47,022 bases of DNA from Chara braunii. Lineage: Eukaryota; Streptophyta; Charophyceae; Charales; Characeae. Made by a program: the position numbers and the translations under genes. A model generated the notes under the pieces. That model was not told the origin of the DNA. It worked only from the letters and a program-made list of their open reading frames with translations, and did not search any database. Below are positions 23,375 to 32,079 of this stretch, one piece after another (position 1 is the stretch's first letter; each line of letters starts with the position of its first letter). The stretch is taken from positions 430,573-477,594 of the forward strand of contig BFEA01000170.1 of the NCBI GenBank assembly GCA_003427395.1, written 5' to 3'.

Positions 23375-23392
23375 CAGCAGCAGCAGCAGCAG
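23375..23392. repeat. (CAG)6 microsatellite
   Basis: Six perfect CAG units. Confidence 0.95.
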
Positions 23393-23848
23393 ATAAATAT
23401 GGGGGTCTACTAGGTCTTTATTGTTCCCAGCAGCAGTGGTTAACCAGAAACGCCAACTAGCCTATTGCACCGAACCAACAATCATTTTATCAAGCACATA
23501 TCGTATCAGGCTGCAGGCAGGCCAATACATCAAAACCACAACCTCCCCATGCATTTGGAGATATTGCCACTGTTAGCCTAAATTTGGGGACCCATAAGGT
23601 CTCTATTCTTCCCAGGGGCCTGCACAAAAGACACCTGCAATATGCATGTTTCCCTTTGGGCAAAAGAGGGAATGTCAGACCTGACTTTGACAAGTGGGTG
23701 CCAAACCTTCTGTTCAGAAGTCAAAATCTCACTGTGAATGGTTTGACCTCCTACTATGGCATGGTAGTATTGCCCATGCAGAAAGCAGAAAAGCCAGGAA
23801 GGCCAGAAAAGGACAGAAAGGACAAGGGCAGTGAGATCTCCTCTCTGC

Positions 23849-24011
23849 CTTTTGGGTGAGAGCACAGTGGATCACAAACTGGTCAGTCAGGGTGGAGAAC
23901 AGAAGGCTGCCCACGATGATAGGCCCACAAACAGGGTGTTCACGCTCCATTTGAGCCACGCGCCCGATGCCAAAGGAAAGCACGCCAATCACAGCCAGAA
24001 ATATCAGGGCT
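23849..24011 (-). CDS. Possible exon with a hydrophobic segment
   Basis: The minus frame reads ALIFLAVIGVLSFGIGR followed by MEREHPVCGPIIVG, SLLFSTLTDQFVIHCALTQK. It has two membrane-like hydrophobic runs around a charged loop, and amino-acid composition typical of real protein. A pyrimidine-rich stretch follows downstream (about 23770-23830), as in an intron. No clean GT donor was found at the end, and I do not recognise the family. This is a weak candidate. Confidence 0.2.
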
Positions 24012-24191
24012 CATTAAAGCACAAGTACATGGCTCCAGCCTTGCAGCAAAACATCATGTCGCCACAAGATTGTTTTTGCAGCTAGGGCCTACCGGACCAC
24101 AAGGGCTAGAGCCGCCAGCCAAAAAAGAAAAGAAGTGCCACGCTGGCAGTTCAGGAAGTGCGCCGCTGGCGGTTCGAAGAAAGAGGCCCGG

Positions 24192-24209
24192 GTGTACTGG
24201 TGGTTTAAT
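24192..24209. repeat. Family R terminal motif (solo end)
   Basis: GTGTACTGGTGGTTTAAT matches the right end of the family R MITEs. A matching left end was not found nearby. Confidence 0.5.
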
Positions 24210-24378
24210 ATACGCCCGCATGCATGGCAGCTTCACCTCGAGAACCTGGGATAAGTGGATGGAAAACACAATCCATAACTGAGACAAGTTACCAGGTAGT
24301 TAGCACGGGCATTCCTGACCAGGGCTATTTGCTGGTGAGCCGAGTGGTTTTCGACGGGCAGCAACAGAAAACTACTCT

Positions 24379-24463
24379 CTTCACCCGGTCATTATAGCTG
24401 TTATTTGGGGCAACTTTCAGACCACATGCAGCGATAATGACCGGGCGCTTTATTTGGGTGAAG
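24379..24463. mobile_element. Palindromic MITE, family P, copy 1
   Basis: CTTCACCCGGTCATTATAGC at 24379 is mirrored by GCGATAATGACCGG...GGGTGAAG ending 24463. Core GGTCATTAT, outer CTTCACCC and an internal CA(A/C)ATGCAGCG are shared with 31870-31986. This copy lacks part of the left arm. Confidence 0.65.
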
Positions 24464-25069
24464 TTGATAGCATCATGACTATCCCAACATAGTTGGTCAT
24501 GCTACTTGTTGCTGGACTTTATCTTCGTCCTGTGCAAAGGAGTTCAACATTACTCTCTAGTTTGGCAGTGTTTTTCCTCGACATATAGAGGCAGAGTTTC
24601 CCATGGTAAACCAGAGCCCAGCTATCTGGCTATTTGGCCAGTGGAACTCTGTTGGCCGGCGAAACCAAGCCCCCGATGTGTTTTCCCTTAGTCGACTATG
24701 ATACCCTCAAAGATTGTTCCCACCCATTCCTTCTTCCCTCCCTCCTTTTGTCATTTTCATTCACTCCCCAGTCATCCATTCATTCACATTTGTTTCCTTT
24801 TTTGTCGCTCATTCACTCATTTGTTCATTTTTTCGGTTATTGTCATCCTCCATTCATTCCATTCATTTGATGGTGTAGTCTTCCATTCATTCATTTGAAG
24901 GTGTAGTCTTTCATTCATTCATTTGATGGTGGTCTTCCATTCATTCATGCACTCCATCTGTTGTTGTTGCTATCGTCCTTCTTCTTCTTCTTCTTCTTCT
25001 TCTTCTTCTTCTTCTTCTTCTTCGTCGTCGTCATCGTCGTCGTCGCTGTTATCATTGTTGTTGTCATTC

Positions 25070-25391
25070 TTCCTCTTCTTCTTCTTGTCATTGTCATTCA
25101 TTCACTCAACCATGTATTCGCTCGTTCTGTCATTGATTCATCCATTGATTCATTTTCGTTTGTGCGTTCATCCACTCATTCACTTGTCTCTTATACACAT
25201 CTAGATGTGTATAAGAGACAGGCTCTACCGTGTGCCGCACTCTTTGTCTGCGTGAAATTAATTCCTTGTTTCCTTCCTCTTCTTCTTCTTGTCATTGTCA
25301 TTCATTCACTCAACCATGTATTCGCTCGTTCTGTCATTGATTCATCCATTGATTCATTTTCGTTTGTGCGTTCATCCACTCATTCACTTGT
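25070..25391. repeat. 118 bp direct duplication around an adapter (assembly artefact)
   Basis: 25070-25187 is repeated identically at 25274-25391. Between them sit the adapter (25185-25221) and 52 bp of unrelated sequence (25222-25273). Confidence 0.93.
25185..25221. other. Nextera mate-pair junction adapter (contaminant)
   Basis: The sequence is a palindrome of two Tn5 mosaic ends, TGTCTCTTATACACATCT followed by AGATGTGTATAAGAGACAG. This is the known 38-nt circularisation junction adapter less its first base. It is synthetic, not genomic. Confidence 0.97.
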
Positions 25392-26565
25392 GCTTGTTTG
25401 TGAGAGCATCGGTTAGTTCCTTCGTCCATTCATTCATCCAATACGATACACAATTCCGTTCAGTTCAGACAATAGCTCATCAGGCCTCAACATACACACT
25501 TCACATGAACTGCGCAAGCATTCTCAAGTTGTTTTCTTGTCTTGATACATGATAACTTCCCACGGAAGTAAAATATTAAACAATGCAACACAGCCTGCAA
25601 ATGCTAAGTTTAGTTCGCTAACAAGAGTCTTTACTCCACGGCATTCCAGTTTGCCAACAAGAGCTTTGCCCCACGGCCATCCCGAACAGACATGGTTTAC
25701 AAATGGGCGGATGCCAACCAACACCAACGACCGTGCATGACAAGATGGCTAAGCACTGGTCGACATTTACACATCTTCTGAACCGTACAGGTCCATGTTT
25801 ACTGAGGTCCATGTTTACTGCTTCCCCGCGTTGCGACACTCGTCAAAAGGAGGAGTTTTGATACAACCACCTCAAGATCATTCGAGCAAAAAACACCACA
25901 TCACCAATTACTTGAGCAGTACAGATATCACCCAAAATAGCCTGTTCGCCAAAGCCAGATGCAATCAGGATAAGAAATGCACAGAGATGACTTCTGCTGA
26001 ACTGATCAGCATTGTACTGTCAACCTGGTAAGCCAACAGTTGCATGTGTACTACGCGGTCACCCGAACGAATACCCCGCAAAACATCTAATCCGAAGAAC
26101 GACGACAAACAAAAGGAGGCAAAAACTACCAAACTCGACAAAAGGAAAAAAAAGAAACGACTAGAACCCTAAACCCCAAAGCTCTTTCAACAGAGAAAGG
26201 GGGCAAAAAGCAGAGGGGAAAGGGGTGGGGGGGGGTAGCGGGGCAGCCTGGACACAAGGGGACGATGATTCAGAAACCGCTATCAGGCTATACAACAAAC
26301 AATTTGTAGCGAACTGAAGTGAAAAGGCAGTCAACCTAGAACCCCAAAACAGAGATATTGTCAATCACAATCAGGACATTCTCGCACTAGGACTTTCCTA
26401 CGTGTATCTGACCGCAATTAGATCACTTTCTGAATGTACATGACCACAGATACATCCAGAGAGCAGTCAAAAAAAGTCCTGACCAAGCATGCCCTCAACC
26501 TAGGCTGTTTCGGAAACCCCAACCGCGTGCGTTATACACGCATACCAAAAAAAAAAAAAGTGAAA
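25392..26565. other. No gene recognised
   Basis: A short internal duplication (GCTAACAAGAGTCTTTACTCC / GCCAACAAGAGCTTTGCCCC around 25617-25670) and G/A-rich stretches are the only structure seen. Confidence 0.5.
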
Positions 26566-26637
26566 CAGAGAGGAATTCAAAAGTAAGTCAATGGAAAGAA
26601 AACCCAGAGTACGATAATTATAGCGATTGTATTCACC

Positions 26638-27012
26638 AGTGTATCAGTTGGCCAATGATCTCAAGTGCCCAGAAACTGGTCCAACGTTCTATAAACCTAG
26701 CAAATACCATCGATTGATCCATCACTGTGCCTCCGTGTTGTTAAACAGAACCAGGCCAGATGGAATGGATGACTCCAAGTGAAGTGAAATGTAAATGGAC
26801 GGGCACAGGGTTGACGCCGCAGCGTTTAATTTCATTTGGTGATCACGGGGGGCATGCAGCCCGTGCCGCTGGCCCAGCGGAAACATCCAACGGGCACACA
26901 GTGTTGGTCCATCTGGAAGTGTTATGCGTTCGAGATGGAACACTGATGGGGAGCTGTATGACGGGAAACTGTCACGTACGGTTCGGAGGCAGAGACTCAC
27001 CTCTGACCCAGT
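26638..27012 (+). ncRNA. Group II intron, 3' portion (domains up to V/VI), relic
   Basis: Domain V is at 26951-26984, exactly 34 nt. GAGCTGTAT pairs with GTACGGTTC (two G-U pairs), GACGG pairs with CTGTC around a GAAA loop, with a 2-nt bulge; the catalytic AGC triad is at 26952-26954. A short hairpin follows in the domain VI position (CAGAG...CTCTG, about 26990-27005). Upstream sequence with complementary GC-rich blocks is probably domains II-IV. The 5' part and any maturase ORF are absent. The exact 3' splice site within 27005-27012 is uncertain. Confidence 0.85.
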
Positions 27013-27105
27013 TTAGGTTTTGCTTTAACTGAAGCTATTGCTTTATTCGCCTTAATCATGGCTTTCTTAATTTTATGGGCGACTGCGACACTACCAAATG
27101 AATAG
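27013..27105 (+). pseudogene. atp9: ATP synthase subunit c (atp9) C-terminal exon
   Basis: The frame from 27013 reads LGF then ALTEAIALFALIMAFLIL, the C-terminal transmembrane helix of mitochondrial Fo subunit c including the proton-binding Glu (GAA, 27031-27033). A tail WATATLPNE and TAG at 27103-27105 follow. Subunit c forms the membrane rotor ring of ATP synthase. Only about 30 residues are present; the N-terminal half lay upstream of the intron and is missing, so it cannot function here. The extra C-terminal residues after FLIL differ from the short FVF ending usual in land plants. Confidence 0.92.
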
Positions 27106-27505
27106 CTCCTTTGCACAGCCAACCTAGGGACAAAATTCTGATACGGTCAGCAACATATATTATTGATACAAAGGATTGACCAAACGCCACATAACCGGGT
27201 TATGGGGAGGGGAGGGGAGGGGGGGAGGAAGTGAAGAGAGACGAATTTAAAAGTCAACGGAAAGAAAAACCAGACTAACATAATTACTGCGATTTCATTC
27301 AGGGCAGCCAACCTAGGAACAAAATTCTGATGTTCTCGGCAACAAATATTATTGGTACGAAGAATAGACCGAACACCAGATTAACCAGGTTTCTGGGAGA
27401 TTTCATTCAGGACAGCCAACCTAGGAACAAATTCTGATGTTCTCGGCAACAAATATTATTGGTACGAAGAATAGACCAAACACCAGATTAACCGGGTTTC
27501 TGGAC

Positions 27506-28101
27506 CATAATGATAAGGGCAGGGCATAAGAAGAGCCGACAAAACGAGAAAGAATAATGACAACCATATTGGATAGAAGAGGGCCGAAGGGCCAACGGCC
27601 AGGTTGCTCTCATTTGCGTGAAGAAAAACATTCCATTGGCAACAACCAACGCATAAGCACTTGCTCAAGCAGCAAGAGACGGAGGGAACTAAAAAAAAAT
27701 CACTGGCACCGAATCGAGCACTTTGAAAAAGCGTAAAGCCCGCCCTTCTGCAATAAATGCAGAGACCTGAACAAGAGACGAATATAAATGGACGAAACGA
27801 AAATAAAAAGAGCGCATTTGCCCACTACAGGGGGGGAAGATGCACATTCGTTACTATTCATAGTCAACGGGTGAATCTATCCAGTTTCTGTGGGAAGATG
27901 CACTCTGTTTTTTCCCGTTTCGTGGGCCTTGTGGCGAGGGGCCTATTCAATGCAATTCCGGGGCTGTCATCATTCATACAGTATATTCGGAACAGAAAGC
28001 GGAAAACAGGAAGACAAGAAACGTGTATGAGACAGAATGATCAGAGAAGCTGAGAGGTTTTTTTNGGGNGGGGGCAGGGGCGGGGGGAGGGGGTGAACAG
28101 A
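27506..28101. other. No gene; two ambiguous bases
   Basis: No coding signal supported. N at 28065 and 28069 lie in a G-rich homopolymer region. Confidence 0.5.
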
Positions 28102-28120
28102 GGGGCTCGTTAGACACTCC
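28102..28120. repeat. Harbinger-like terminal inverted repeat (left end)
   Basis: GGGGCTCGTTAGACACTCC matches the reverse complement of 31222-31240 perfectly and is closely similar to the ends of the element at 41976-43815. Whether it pairs with the end at 31240 or belongs to a separate truncated copy is unclear; no TWA duplication flanks it. Confidence 0.6.
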
Positions 28121-28931
28121 TTGGGGCATCCTCGAGGCTGAGAAAAGTTTCCTTTGGGGTTTTGAAGGAAATTCCCGTCATCGTTCCACCTAACCTTGAG
28201 GTGGTCTCCCAAGGATGAGACCTTTCGGCCCCCGGTGGCCATTTTCATAATATTATAGTCGGCCGCGGGCTCAAGTATGCAATGTGCTCTTTCGAGTCCA
28301 TCGATTTAGGCTCCTTCCCATCTGCTGACTGTGTACACAACCAGACCAGCGCTGCGCTGCGCGCCTATATTGCTAGGCTGCTGCTGTAAATAAAGGTAAT
28401 ACGAGACCTCTGCCCCATTCAAAAAAATGCCTTGGGAGATGTCCATCTTGCTACGGTGTGGTCCAGCTGCCGAAGGCAGGAAATTTTGAAAGGCGCTGGC
28501 AACGAGAACAAAAAAAAAAACTTAAAACCACCAGTACTTGGCCCAGTTATCGATGCCGAGCCTGGAATGCCCCTGCGCGCCAATTTTTGCCGTAGCGCCA
28601 GGGTACTGTTTCAAATTTCTTTTGGCTGGCGCTTTCAGCCATTGTGGTCCGATACCCCGAAGCCCTAAAGGTGCAGCGCGTTAAACCACCAGTACCTCAC
28701 CCTGCTATTTTTCTCCGACGCGGCCGTTAACGCGCCGCGTCGGACAGAGGTCAGCACACTGAACGACCGGTACGAAAGAAAAAAAAGAAACAAAAGAAAA
28801 AAAAGAAAAAAAGAAGAAAAGAAGAAAAGAAAAGAAAAGAAAAATCGAAGTGCGAACGAAAAAGCAAAAAGAAACTAACGGGAAAAAACGAGCGCGCAGG
28901 GAGTGAGGGGGGAAGAAAGAAAGAAAGGAAA

Positions 28932-29107
28932 AGAGAGAGAGAGAGAGAGAGCTCAATTCGCATGAATCTTGCGCACTAACGTGGCAAGATTCATTTGAAT
29001 CTAGCATGTCGAAGCCAGGGTCATGCAAGCAGGGCGCAAAAGAGAGAGAGAGAGAGAGAGAGAGAGATCCACGGCGAGTTTGCCGCGGCACTCCACGCAG
29101 CTCGCCG

Positions 29108-29197
<90 letters not shown>

Positions 29198-29459
29198 AGT
29201 TCAAAGTTGCAAAATGGGAGTGAATCTTCCCATGTTCGTGGAAAGATACGTTGAGGTCTTGCAAATTGCTGGTGCGCCAAGTAGTCACAGGAGAGAGAGA
29301 GAGAGAGAGAGCTCAACTCGCATGAATTTTGCGCGCTAACGTGGCGAGATTCATTCGAATCTAGCCACGTTAGCGCCGGGGTCATGCAAGCACGGGCGCG
29401 CAAGAGAGAGAGAGAGAGAGACACGGCGAGTTTGCCGCGGCACTCCGCACAGCTCGCCG

Positions 29460-29515
<56 letters not shown>
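28932..29515. repeat. Tandem duplication of a GA-hairpin-CT module (360 bp period)
   Basis: Each module starts with a (GA)n tract (28932 and 29292), continues GCTCAA(T/C)TCGCATGAAT, a second (GA)n, a hairpin whose arms are CACGGCGAG and CTCGCCGTG, and ends in a (CT)n tract (29112-29195 and 29464-29515). GA and CT tracts within a module are complementary, so each module can fold back as a whole. Confidence 0.85.
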
Positions 29516-29517
<2 letters not shown>

Positions 29518-29526
29518 GGGGGCCAA

Positions 29527-29677
29527 GTCCCACTAGCAGCATTGAGCAACCTCAACGCCTGAATCTGGACGTGTTGATGGAGATGTGCATTTCAGGAAAC
29601 TCACCCACCATTTCTGCACATCACCGCAAAACCGTCCAGATTCAGGCGTTGAGGTAGCTCAACGCTGCTACTGGGAC
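29527..29677. mobile_element. 151 bp palindromic element, 45 bp arms
   Basis: The left arm 29527-29571 (GTCCCACTAGCAGCATTGAG...) and right arm 29633-29677 are reverse complements at 42 of 45 positions, separated by a 61 bp loop. Structure of a foldback MITE; flanked by CCAA and CTCC without an obvious duplication. Confidence 0.75.
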
Positions 29678-29970
29678 CTCCGGGGAACAATGCACTGTCG
29701 GCTTTGCTTTTTCTGTTTTCTTTTTTTTTGTTTTTTTTTTCACGTATGAAGTTTTCTTTGTTTTGTTTTTTTGTTTTTTTTTCATTTCGTCAATAAAATG
29801 TTTGTAAAATGCCTTGTCACGCATTTACCGGTAGTCGCAGGCTCGGCGTCGTAGCCGTAGGCTACGCCTAACGGTAGTTGCAGGGACGGGCCTTGAACAC
29901 CGGTAGGTAATGGTGGTTTAACGGGGAAGCACCGCAGCCGATAGCTGGGCCAAGTACTGGTGGTTTAAAA

Positions 29971-30480
29971 AGCAATGGACCTCCCCATTCGAAAATCAAA
30001 TTTCAAATTGGGTGCTGGACATCACGACGGCAACGCGAAGCAGGTGGCATCCATATCTGCGATGGTGGAAACGGGCTTTGCAGCTGCGCAGTGGAGTCCT
30101 GTCACAAATGTGTGAGCGCCCCGTGAAGGTCCATCTCCATCGCCGACTCCTGCCACCGCGCCTATGTGTTGAGTCGAGCACACGCGGGGAACATCGCTGG
30201 CGCTGAGGTTACCATAACCATGGCGAGTTGGTAGGCTGTTGTATTTCCGTGGTTCATGAGCATTGCAACACACGTGCTGATGAAGGGTGGCAGCAACAAC
30301 AGACGTACAAAGTTGACGACGATCGAGAAGACAGTCGTGACGGCCGTGCTCTTTCGTGAGGGCATTGGGCAGAATGAGAGTGCAGATTCGCACACAGAGA
30401 AGGAAGACGCTTCATCAAGTCCCGGGTCGAAGGGATTGATACCGTGGCCATCACCGAGGCAGTAGTTCAGGTATGTTGCA
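29971..30480. other. No gene recognised with confidence
   Basis: A minus-strand frame at about 30162-30395 has a hydrophobic composition (VVNFVRLLLLPPFISTCVAM) and a possible GTAACC donor, but no family was recognised and it runs into the minisatellite. Confidence 0.3.
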
Positions 30481-30953
30481 CCATGGGTTGCAGTGTTCTT
30501 CCACGAGTGATGGATGAAAAGGAGGACGGGGGGTATGGGAAGATCTCAGGCAATGCGATGATGCGACGGAGTACTTCTGGGAGAAGCTGCGTATGTCGCC
30601 ACATGTCTTTCGGGCAATGGCGATTGCATCCAGTGTGGCCATGGGTTGCACTGTTCTTCCTCGAGTGACGGATGAAAAGGAGGACGGGGGGTATGGGAAG
30701 ATCTCAGGAAATGCGATGATGCGACGAGTACTTCTGGGAGAAGATGCGTATGTCGCCACGTGTCTGTCGGGCAATGGCGATTGCATCGAGTATGGCCATG
30801 GGTTGCAGTGTTCTTCCATGAGTGACGGATGAAAAGGAGGATGGGGGGTATGGGAAGATCTCAAGCAATGCGATGATGCGACGGAGTACTTCTAGGAGAA
30901 GCTGTGTATGTTGCCACGTGTCTTTCGGGCAATGGCGATTGCATCCAGTGTGG
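30481..30953. repeat. Minisatellite, three copies of a ~157 bp unit
   Basis: Units start with CCATGGGTTGCAGTGTTCTT at 30481, 30639 and 30796 and share GATGAAAAGGAGGA, GGGGGGTATGGGAAGATCTC and CGGGCAATGGCGATTGCATC. The period is not a multiple of three, so overlapping frames are shadows. Confidence 0.93.
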
Positions 30954-31046
30954 ACGAAAGCCTGCGGGACACACTGCGATGTCGACGTCAACTACAATCG
31001 GTGTCAATCCCTCGTCTTCTCTGCTGGAGACCTTCAATAGAGGTCG

Positions 31047-31240
31047 GCCATCAACAATAGACTCCAGGGGACCTCAGGAGGTCCCTTGGGGAATGCCACC
31101 AAATGGGTGTAGCCCAAGGACGCCCCGAGGCTTCCCCAAGGAAATGCTTCCACTTTTTTTTTTCGTTTTCATCCCCGAGGGTTGGTGGAATGAAATTTCC
31201 TTGGGGGATTTACATGCCCGAGGAGTGTCTAACGAGCCCC
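31047..31240. mobile_element. Harbinger-like element end (right TIR at 31222-31240)
   Basis: GGAGTGTCTAACGAGCCCC at 31222-31240 is the inverted counterpart of 28102-28120. The preceding ~150 bp contain repeated CCTTGGGG / CCCCAAGG strings also seen next to the left end, consistent with a related non-autonomous element. Confidence 0.5.
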
Positions 31241-31679
31241 ATAGTCATACAGGGTTAAAGAAATCTGACATGACGAGTGAGTTGCCTGCACAGCACTACC
31301 GAGCCAAGATGGCCCTTTCTATAGAAAACTCGGCTAGAACGAATCTCAGATACTTGCTGGGGGGGGGGGTATATGCATTGCAGTCACAACTGATGGTGAG
31401 CATACCCACTATTGCAGCCAAAAAAAGGGGAAAACATAAAAAAAGAAGGAACAGGACAGCCTAAGTCAACGCCACTATGGCGACTAATGCTCAGAGACAG
31501 GGACACGTAAGACAGATTGGCGAGCGAAAGGCAAAATCAACGTCTTTACCGCATTTCCGCTTTACCAAAAGCGAGGGGGTTCACAATTATTTTGATCTTT
31601 TGCTCCACACCAGATTTCTGTTCTCGTCAAGCTCATTTTTAAAAAAGGCCTTCAGATATAGTCACCATTGAAGTGACCA

Positions 31680-31795
31680 GCCCCAGGTAGTTCACAATTA
31701 TTTTGATCACATCTGGATTCGAGCTCGGGTCTGTATTTTTTTCAACAGTTCATGGGTGTACACAACTGAGCTGGGCTCTTTGGTAAGCGAGGGGG
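31680..31795 (-). repeat. tRNA-like/SINE-like repeat, left copy
   Basis: On the minus strand an A-box-like AGCTCAGTTGTGTACACC (31756-31775 region) is followed by B-box-like GAGCTCGAATCC (31715-31726). The ~115 bp sequence is the inverted relative of 35880-36000. Confidence 0.5.
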
Positions 31796-31869
31796 GGGTT
31801 AAAATCAACCGAATAGAACGCAATGTGATCCGGGAACATAAGTACCAAAAAAAAAAGAAAAGAGAAGAC

Positions 31870-31986
31870 GCTACCGTCTTCACCCGAATAGAACGCACGG
31901 TCATTATCGCTGTATCTAGACTTAAAGCTGCCCCAAATGCAGCGGCTATAATGACCGTTACGTTCTATTCGGGAAAAGACGGTAGC
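31870..31986. mobile_element. Palindromic MITE, family P, copy 2
   Basis: The left arm 31870-31907 (GCTACCGTCTTCACCCGAAT...) and right arm 31948-31986 are reverse complements with one indel and few mismatches. The GGTCATTAT core and internal AAATGCAGCGG link it to 24379-24463. Confidence 0.8.
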
Positions 31987-32079
31987 ACCGATCTCTTTGT
32001 ATGCGAACTTTTCCAACGAGTTACACGAAAGCCTGCTTCTGCCATCAATCCACGTACCGCAGCGAAGTGGAACGAGAGT

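Larger units (their letters stand above)
24720..25450. repeat. CATT/CTT-rich low-complexity tract
   Basis: Repeated CATTCATT strings surround a (CTT)n run at about 24978-25023 that grades into CGTCGT. Open frames here are compositional only. Confidence 0.9.
26638..27115 (+). other. NUMT: mitochondrial atp9 region with group II intron
   Basis: Borders come from comparing tandem unit 1 with the uninterrupted unit 2 (junction ATTCA/CAGCCAACC). The inserted ~480 bp contains the 3' part of a group II intron, the downstream atp9 exon to its stop, and about 10 bp of trailer. Its content is mitochondrial in type and oriented on the plus strand. Confidence 0.8.
26566..27505. repeat. Diverged tandem repeat, three units, first one interrupted
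   Basis: Shared blocks are a front part (GGAAAGAAAA(A/C)CCAGA...TTCA) and a back part (CAGCCAACCTAGG(A/G)ACAAA...). Unit 1 front is 26566-26637 and its back is 27116-27215. Unit 2 is 27236-27388, uninterrupted. Unit 3 is 27389-27505. Comparison with unit 2 shows a ~480 bp insertion in unit 1. Confidence 0.85.
28522..29970. mobile_element. Nested inverted block with family R ends (1.45 kb)
   Basis: The outer ends TTAAAACCACCAGTACTTGG (28522) and CCAAGTACTGGTGGTTTAAA (29970) are inverted. Inside them a second pair, GTTAAACCACCAGTACC (28680) and GGTAATGGTGGTTTAAC (29922), is also inverted. Enclosed are a purine-rich stretch, two copies of a 360 bp GA/CT-bounded unit, a 151 bp palindrome and T-rich sequence. 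No ORF is convincing. It may be one larger element with duplicated ends or two nested insertions. Confidence 0.5.

Noticed and set aside
25185-25221. Tn5/IS50-type mosaic end as a natural transposon
   Set aside because: The exact palindromic junction is a sequencing-library adapter; a natural element would not have two abutting 19 bp ends.
26760-27032. 90-codon open frame across the group II intron
   Set aside because: It runs through domain V and into atp9 in the wrong frame; the sequence is structured RNA, not a maturase.
28995-29526. RERERE / SLSLSL open frames on both strands
   Set aside because: Translations of GA/CT tracts.
30162-30395. Membrane protein exon on the minus strand
   Set aside because: Hydrophobic but no recognisable family, weak splice context and it merges with satellite DNA.
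30451-30991. Repeat protein with FPYPPSSFSS motifs on the minus strand
   Set aside because: Shadow of the 157 bp minisatellite; the period is not a multiple of three so frames change each copy.
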